DNA of 10,884 nucleotides from Alphaproteobacteria bacterium (GTDB taxonomy: Bacteria > Pseudomonadota > Alphaproteobacteria > Micavibrionales > Micavibrionaceae). Of the stretch, positions 7,013-10,884 are shown one piece after another. Below the pieces are notes generated by a model. That model saw nothing but the letters and a program-made list of their open reading frames with translations. It did not search any database and was not told the origin of the DNA. Location: positions 1 to 10,884 of the forward strand of contig JAGLKS010000249.1 in NCBI GenBank assembly GCA_023140905.1, in the 5' to 3' direction. Position 1 is the stretch's first letter. The number at the start of each line of letters is the position of its first letter. Both the position numbers and the translations under genes were made by a program.

Positions 7013-8863
7013 ATGAGTGATCTTGTTTTAAGCGTAGAAGATGCCACTGTTTTAATTGCGGGAAAGACTTTCTTTGAAGAACTGGGATTCCATATCCATT
7101 CAGGACGTAAAATCGCTTTGGTGGGAAAAAACGGGGCTGGCAAAACGACGCTTATGAATATCATCACAGGTGCACGGGAAATTGATGGCGGCACACGCTT
7201 CTTATATCCGGGAATTACCACCGGGTATATGCAACAGCATGTTGATCCAACACCGGGCAAAACTGTACGTGACTTTGTCTTTGAAGGGCTTAGCTCGGAT
7301 TTAGAAGAATGGGATATTGATTACCGCATTGATATGGTAGTTGCACCTTTATTATTAGAACCTGACGATACACTGGATATGCTCTCTGGTGGACAGCTTC
7401 GCCGCGCTGCTCTGGCCAGATCTTTGGTTGAACAACCAGATATATTGCTTCTCGATGAACCTACCAACCATATGGATTTAGAGCTAATCGAATGGCTGGA
7501 AGGATATATCAAAAACTATCGCGGAGCAGTGATGGTTGTCTCGCATGATAGGCAATTTTTAGCCAATACAACAGACCGGATTTTCTGGCTGGATCGTGGA
7601 CAGATAAAAGTTGCACCTAAAGGCTTTGCCTATTTTGAGGAATGGTCACAAGGTTTGCTAGAGCAGGAAGGTCGATCTTTGCACAATCGTTCCAAACGCT
7701 TGGAGCATGAATTGGAATGGGCTAATCGTGGAGTCAGGGCACGGGTCAAGCGTAATGTGCGACGACAATCAGAAGCTTTCACTGCACGCAATCAACTTGA
7801 GAAGGACATGAAATCCTATCGACGTGTTACGTCCAAAATTGCGCTTCCCCCTATTACAGCCGAAGAATCATCGCGCAATATTGCCGAGTTCTTTAAAGTG
7901 AGCAAAACATTTGACAATAAGATTATCCTTGATGCCTTTAACATGCGCATCAAAAAAGGTGACCGCATCGGCATTCTGGGGAAAAATGGTGCTGGAAAAA
8001 CCACGTTTCTTAAGCTACTGACAGGAGAAAAAATTCCTGATAGCGGTAAAATCAAGAAAGGTAAAAACGTCACTTATAGCGTCTTTGACCAAAAACGTGA
8101 GGGAATAAAAAATCATAAATCGCTGAAAGATAATTTATGCGCTCCAGATAGTGATTATCTGGATGTACGCGGTAAGTCGCGTCATGTATGCGGATATTTG
8201 AAAGATTTCTTATTCGATCCAGAAGATGCATGGCGCAGCGTTTCCACCTTGTCTGGAGGACAAAAGAACCGCTTGATGCTGGCTAAGATACTGGCTAATC
8301 CGGGAGCTATGCTTATTCTGGATGAACCAACCAATGATCTGGATATGGATACGCTGGATATGCTTACTGATGTTCTAACAAGCTATCAAGGTACGTTATT
8401 CATTGTTTCCCATGATCGAGATTTTCTGGATAAAATCGTAAAGAAAACATTGATATTTGAGGGCAATGGTCAGGTTGAAGGAATTATCGGCAACTATAGT
8501 GACTATCTGGCTTTCAAGAAAGCGCAAAGTGCAAAAATGGGGCGGGAGATGAAAGACGCTCTTGCTCTGGATGACCGAATGAAAACACCGGTAAAATCTT
8601 CCACAAAAGATAAATCAGACGCCCCGTCCCCTTCTGATAAATCCGGTAAAATGAGTTATAAGATCAAACGTGAATTAGAAATGCTTCCCAATAAAATTAA
8701 AAATCTGGAAAAAGAAATAGCCCTACTAGAAGACCAAATGAACGATTCTAGTTTTTATATGCGCGATACAGACGGGTTTACTCAAGCTTCGACACAATTG
8801 CCTTTAGCTAAAGTAAAACTGGAAGCACTGGAAACACGCTGGTTGGAATTGGAAGAGCTATAG
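7013..8863 (+). CDS. uup: ABC-F ATPase, Uup-type
   Basis: A 616-residue soluble protein with two ATPase domains and no membrane segments. By family it acts on ribosomes or branched DNA, not in transport. Domain 1: Walker A G-K-N-G-A-G-K-T at 38-45, signature L-S-G-G-Q at 124-128, Walker B with catalytic Glu149 in D-E-P-T-N-H. Domain 2: Walker A G-K-N-G-A-G-K-T at 323-330, signature at 413-417, catalytic Glu438 in D-E-P-T-N-D. The linker at about 218-275 is highly basic (R-V-K-R-N-V-R-R), as expected of the tRNA-contacting linker of ABC-F proteins. After a Lys/Ser-rich spacer, residues 547-614 form the C-terminal coiled coil characteristic of Uup. The ATG has AGGA ten bases upstream and lies 115 bases beyond the pump gene. 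It could be read from its own promoter or by read-through; neither a promoter nor a terminator is clear in the gap. The symbol rests on domain layout. Confidence 0.88.
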   Translation: MSDLVLSVEDATVLIAGKTFFEELGFHIHSGRKIALVGKNGAGKTTLMNIITGAREIDGGTRFLYPGITTGYMQQHVDPTPGKTVRDFVFEGLSSDLEEWDIDYRIDMVVAPLLLEPDDTLDMLSGGQLRRAALARSLVEQPDILLLDEPTNHMDLELIEWLEGYIKNYRGAVMVVSHDRQFLANTTDRIFWLDRGQIKVAPKGFAYFEEWSQGLLEQEGRSLHNRSKRLEHELEWANRGVRARVKRNVRRQSEAFTARNQLEKDMKSYRRVTSKIALPPITAEESSRNIAEFFKVSKTFDNKIILDAFNMRIKKGDRIGILGKNGAGKTTFLKLLTGEKIPDSGKIKKGKNVTYSVFDQKREGIKNHKSLKDNLCAPDSDYLDVRGKSRHVCGYLKDFLFDPEDAWRSVSTLSGGQKNRLMLAKILANPGAMLILDEPTNDLDMDTLDMLTDVLTSYQGTLFIVSHDRDFLDKIVKKTLIFEGNGQVEGIIGNYSDYLAFKKAQSAKMGREMKDALALDDRMKTPVKSSTKDKSDAPSPSDKSGKMSYKIKRELEMLPNKIKNLEKEIALLEDQMNDSSFYMRDTDGFTQASTQLPLAKVKLEALETRWLELEEL

Positions 8864-8926
8864 TCGTTTGGCTTTAAAATAAGTATACATAATAGATTAA
8901 TTTAACAATTAATGCTGGAAAAGACA

Positions 8927-9058
8927 ATGTACAGAAAAAATACTTTAAAATCGTTCAAAGAGTCTAGAAATGGCTTTAAAAGAAATGTTTCATGTTTCTG
9001 TCATTTTGGACTGTTCCTTCGTTTTTTCGTAAATAGGTCGTTCTACGACCATTTCTAA
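8927..9058 (+). CDS. Possible small ORF, 43 codons, unknown function
   Basis: ATG at 8927 has GGAAAAG ending three bases upstream (GGA seven bases from the ATG), and the frame closes at TAA 9056-9058. Another in-frame ATG at 8912 has no ribosome site. The peptide starts basic (MYRKNTLKSFKESRNGFKR) and ends rich in Phe and other aromatics (for example G-L-F-L-R-F-F). It matches nothing I recognise. Its last codons lie in a hairpin (9036-9050) and the stop falls directly before a second hairpin (9061-9092), an arrangement also seen in leader peptides. An open frame this short in AT-rich DNA can easily be chance, and its termini coincide with an inverted-repeat element, so this is a candidate only. 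Confidence 0.2.
   Translation: MYRKNTLKSFKESRNGFKRNVSCFCHFGLFLRFFVNRSFYDHF
9036..9050 (+). other. Hairpin GGTCGT-TCT-ACGACC
   Basis: A perfect six-base stem with a three-base loop. It lies within the last codons of the possible small ORF and directly inside the right arm of the 93-base inverted-repeat segment. It is not followed by a T-run, so it is not a standard intrinsic terminator. Confidence 0.5.
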
Positions 9059-9060
9059 GT

Positions 9061-9092
9061 CTCGTTTTCTGAGCCGCCTATTGTAAAACGAG
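9061..9092 (+). other. Hairpin CTCGTTTT / AAAACGAG with 16-base loop
   Basis: Eight perfectly paired bases (9061-9068 with 9085-9092) enclose a 16-base loop containing GAGCCGCC. After one mismatch, two further pairs extend the stem. It begins two bases after the stop of the possible small ORF and ends 74 bases before the next gene's start. No T-run follows, so a regulatory or mobile-element origin is more likely than termination. Confidence 0.45.
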
Positions 9093-9166
9093 TCTAATGA
9101 TAATTATTGCAATTTTATAGCTTATCTGGGAAAAGATTGATCTCATAAGCACGAAAGAAAACCAAA

Positions 9167-10884
9167 ATGTTAAGTATCTCAAACCTCACCTATAAAATCG
9201 GTGCGCGTACACTTATTGAAAATTCAAGCCTAAACGTCACAGACGGCTGGAAAGTTGGTGTTGTCGGCATCAACGGTGCGGGGAAAACTACACTATTCAA
9301 ACTCATCTCCAATGAAATACAACCAGACAACGGCCATATCTCCATAACAGCACAACAGAAGTTCGGACAAGTGCGTCAGGATATTCCTGATTGCGACACA
9401 CCACTGATCGAGATGGTTTTGTCTGCCCATAAGGATCTAACGGAACTTTTCAAACAATCTGAAACAGAAACAGATCCGTACAAAATGGCTGATATCTATG
9501 CACAGCTAAACGAACTTGACGCATATACGGCTCACTCCCGCGCCGCCATTCTACTGACTGGACTAGGTTTCAATGAAGACCAGATGCAGGCTCCCTTTTC
9601 GTCCCTTAGTGGAGGATGGCGCATGCGCGTAGCTCTGGCAGCAGCACTATTTGTCGAACCGGAAATCCTTTTGCTAGATGAACCTACTAATCACCTTGAT
9701 CTTGAAGCCATTATGTGGCTAGAAACTTATCTTGCTTCCTATCCGCACACACTGCTGGTTATCTCTCACGACCGCGAACTGCTAAACAAATGCGTCGATC
9801 ACGTTATCCATGTCGATAAACAAAAGCTGACACTCTACACCGGCAATTACGACACCTTTGAAAGAGAACGCACAGCAAAACTTGGTTTGCAAAAGAAAAT
9901 GCACGAAAAGCAACTAGCGCACCGCGCCCATATGCAAGCTTTCGTTGACCGTTTCCGCTACAAAGCAACTAAAGCACGTCAAGCGCAAAGCCGCATCAAA
10001 GCATTGGAAAGGATGAATCTGGTAGACGCCGTAATCGCAGACCGCTCCATAAAATTCAACTTTCCGCAGCCGGATAAACTCTCCGCACCTTTAATCTCAA
10101 TTCAAGAGGTCGATGTCGGCTACACGGAAGAAAAACCGATACTCCGTAATATCTACGAAAGCATCGATATGAACGACCGCATCGCACTTCTAGGCGCGAA
10201 CGGCAACGGCAAATCCACCATGATAAAGCTTATAGCCGGAAAATTACCGGCAATGAAGGGAAATATAGTTCGTTCCGGCAAACTTCGCATCGGTTATTTT
10301 TCACAGCACCAAACTGAAGAGCTGGATATTGAATCTACTCCCTATCAGGAAATGTCACGTATGGTCGCAAAAAAAACAGGAAGCATAAGAGAATCCGCAA
10401 TTCGCGGAAAACTGGGACAGTTTGGTTTTTCAAAAATGCTTGCCGACAACCGGATAGGAAACTTAAGCGGAGGTGAAAAAGCCCGATTACTTTTTGCTTT
10501 TATGAGCTACGATTCTCCTCATATCCTTCTTCTGGATGAGCCTACAAACCACCTTGATATAGATGCCCGCGAAGCACTGATACAGGCTCTCAACGCATAC
10601 GAAGGTGCCGTTATTCTGGTTAGCCACGACCCTGGAATGATAGAGCGTGTTGCCGACAGTTTATGGCTAGTGAACGATGGTACCTGCGCTATGTTCGATG
10701 GCAATCTGGAAGACTACCGGAAATTTATCATCAAGTCCCGCCGCGAAAACCGCAAAGAAAGAAAAAATAAAAAGGTATCCTCTGAAAAAAAATCTACTTC
10801 TCAAGCCTCCCTGAAAAAAAAGACAGAAGAAGCAGAAAAAGAAGTTCTTCGCCTGACTGCGGAAAAAGACCGCATGGAAGACTT
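9167..10884 (+). CDS. ABC-F ATPase, YheS/ABCF3-like (3' end missing)
   Basis: Open from ATG at 9167 to the window edge: 572 complete codons with no stop. It is a second soluble tandem-ATPase protein of the ABC-F translation-factor family. Domain 1: Walker A G-I-N-G-A-G-K-T at 34-41, signature L-S-G-G-W at 147-151, catalytic Glu172 in D-E-P-T-N-H. The linker near 240-290 carries the R-F-R-Y-K-A-T-K-A-R-Q-A-Q-S-R-I-K motif typical of YheS/ABCF3-type proteins. Domain 2: Walker A G-A-N-G-N-G-K-S at 343-350, signature L-S-G-G-E at 433-437, catalytic Glu458 in D-E-P-T-N-H. The last 50 residues are a Lys/Glu-rich tail, the start of the usual C-terminal coiled coil, so little is missing. The ribosome site is weak (only GAAAG about 10 bases upstream). 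It differs from the Uup-type neighbour in linker and tail, so it is not a recent duplicate. The family also includes resistance proteins, but this looks like the housekeeping type. Confidence 0.88.
   Translation, partial: MLSISNLTYKIGARTLIENSSLNVTDGWKVGVVGINGAGKTTLFKLISNEIQPDNGHISITAQQKFGQVRQDIPDCDTPLIEMVLSAHKDLTELFKQSETETDPYKMADIYAQLNELDAYTAHSRAAILLTGLGFNEDQMQAPFSSLSGGWRMRVALAAALFVEPEILLLDEPTNHLDLEAIMWLETYLASYPHTLLVISHDRELLNKCVDHVIHVDKQKLTLYTGNYDTFERERTAKLGLQKKMHEKQLAHRAHMQAFVDRFRYKATKARQAQSRIKALERMNLVDAVIADRSIKFNFPQPDKLSAPLISIQEVDVGYTEEKPILRNIYESIDMNDRIALLGANGNGKSTMIKLIAGKLPAMKGNIVRSGKLRIGYFSQHQTEELDIESTPYQEMSRMVAKKTGSIRESAIRGKLGQFGFSKMLADNRIGNLSGGEKARLLFAFMSYDSPHILLLDEPTNHLDIDAREALIQALNAYEGAVILVSHDPGMIERVADSLWLVNDGTCAMFDGNLEDYRKFIIKSRRENRKERKNKKVSSEKKSTSQASLKKKTEEAEKEVLRLTAEKDRMED

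Larger units (their letters stand above)
8960..9096. repeat. Palindrome-dense element, possibly MITE-like
   Basis: GAGTCTA occurs at both ends (8960-8966 and 9090-9096). Inside, TAGAAATGG (8965-8973) and CCATTTCTA (9049-9057) are perfect 9-base inverted repeats bounding a 93-base segment, and imperfect matching continues a few bases inward. AGTC stands directly outside each end (8961-8964 and 9058-9061), like a short target duplication; ends of TA would alternatively suit a TA-targeting element. Two more hairpins fill the right half. No transposase is encoded. It may be a miniature element or a structured leader; the repeats are real, the interpretation is inferred. Confidence 0.4.
8864..9166. 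other. Structured intergenic region between the two ABC-F genes
   Basis: These 303 bases contain no recognised gene. GGCTTTAAAA occurs twice (8870-8879 and 8972-8981). Most of the structure lies in 8960-9096, listed separately. A six-base inverted repeat, GCTTAT (9120-9125) and ATAAGC (9145-9150), lies just upstream of the next gene's start. No convincing promoter or T-tailed terminator was found; the T-run at 9022-9027 has no GC-rich stem before it. Confidence 0.5.

Noticed and set aside
9022..9027. T-run as terminator of the Uup-type gene
   Set aside because: The six T residues are not preceded by a stable GC-rich stem, and the visible hairpins lie downstream of it.
9098..9112. Fur-box-like TGATAAT-T-ATTGCAA
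   Set aside because: The left half matches the 7-1-7 consensus but the right half matches only about 4 of 7 bases. In AT-rich DNA this is expected by chance, and the downstream gene has no iron link.
10519..10704. Minus-strand open frame of 61 codons
   Set aside because: It lies opposite the conserved Walker B and following region of the second ABC-F gene, where reverse frames are commonly open. It has no independent support.
1..10884. CRISPR array, tRNA, rRNA or transposase
   Set aside because: No regularly spaced repeats, no cloverleaf-like sequence and no transposase-like reading frame were seen on either strand.

Overview
The window reads as chromosomal DNA from an AT-rich alphaproteobacterium. 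This rests on the style of the two ABC-F ATPases, especially the C-terminal one with its FRxKAxKARQAQSR linker, and on a NodT-type outer-membrane lipoprotein leading an RND operon. A host-associated member of the Acetobacteraceae or a relative would fit the base composition, but that placement is a guess. There is no mobility gene, tRNA, rRNA or CRISPR array.

Layout. (1) Bases 1-675, minus strand, encode the N-terminal 225 residues of a divergent lipoprotein related to the NodT/TolC outer-membrane factors. It runs off the left edge. (2) Bases 676-975 form a 300-base divergent promoter region. It is rich in small inverted repeats and holds four copies of CTGTAT/ATACAG, one beside or over each likely -10 box. 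(3) Bases 976-6897, plus strand, are a compact three-gene operon for a complete tripartite efflux pump: NodT-type lipoprotein, HlyD/AcrA-type adaptor, and a 1049-residue RND pump. The first two genes overlap by 4 bases, and 13 bases separate the second from the third. (4) Bases 7013-8863 encode an ABC-F ATPase of the Uup type. (5) Bases 8864-9166 hold no recognised gene but are densely structured: a 93-base segment bounded by 9-base inverted repeats, two further hairpins, and a possible 43-codon reading frame. (6) From 9167 to the right edge lies a second ABC-F ATPase of the YheS/ABCF3 type, cut off in its C-terminal tail.

How the genes work together. The three pump genes should form one trans-envelope machine: a proton-driven RND pump in the inner membrane, a membrane-anchored periplasmic adaptor, and a lipid-anchored outer-membrane channel. 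The minus-strand gene shares the control region and looks like a reduced relative of the channel protein, so it may be a partner or modifier of the pump. The two ABC-F proteins are soluble and ribosome-associated by family; they are not transporters. Both look like housekeeping versions, so their position next to a drug-type pump is suggestive only.

The two parts most worth a second look are the reduced outer-membrane-factor-like lipoprotein facing the pump operon, and the palindrome-rich segment at 8960-9096 between the two ABC-F genes.
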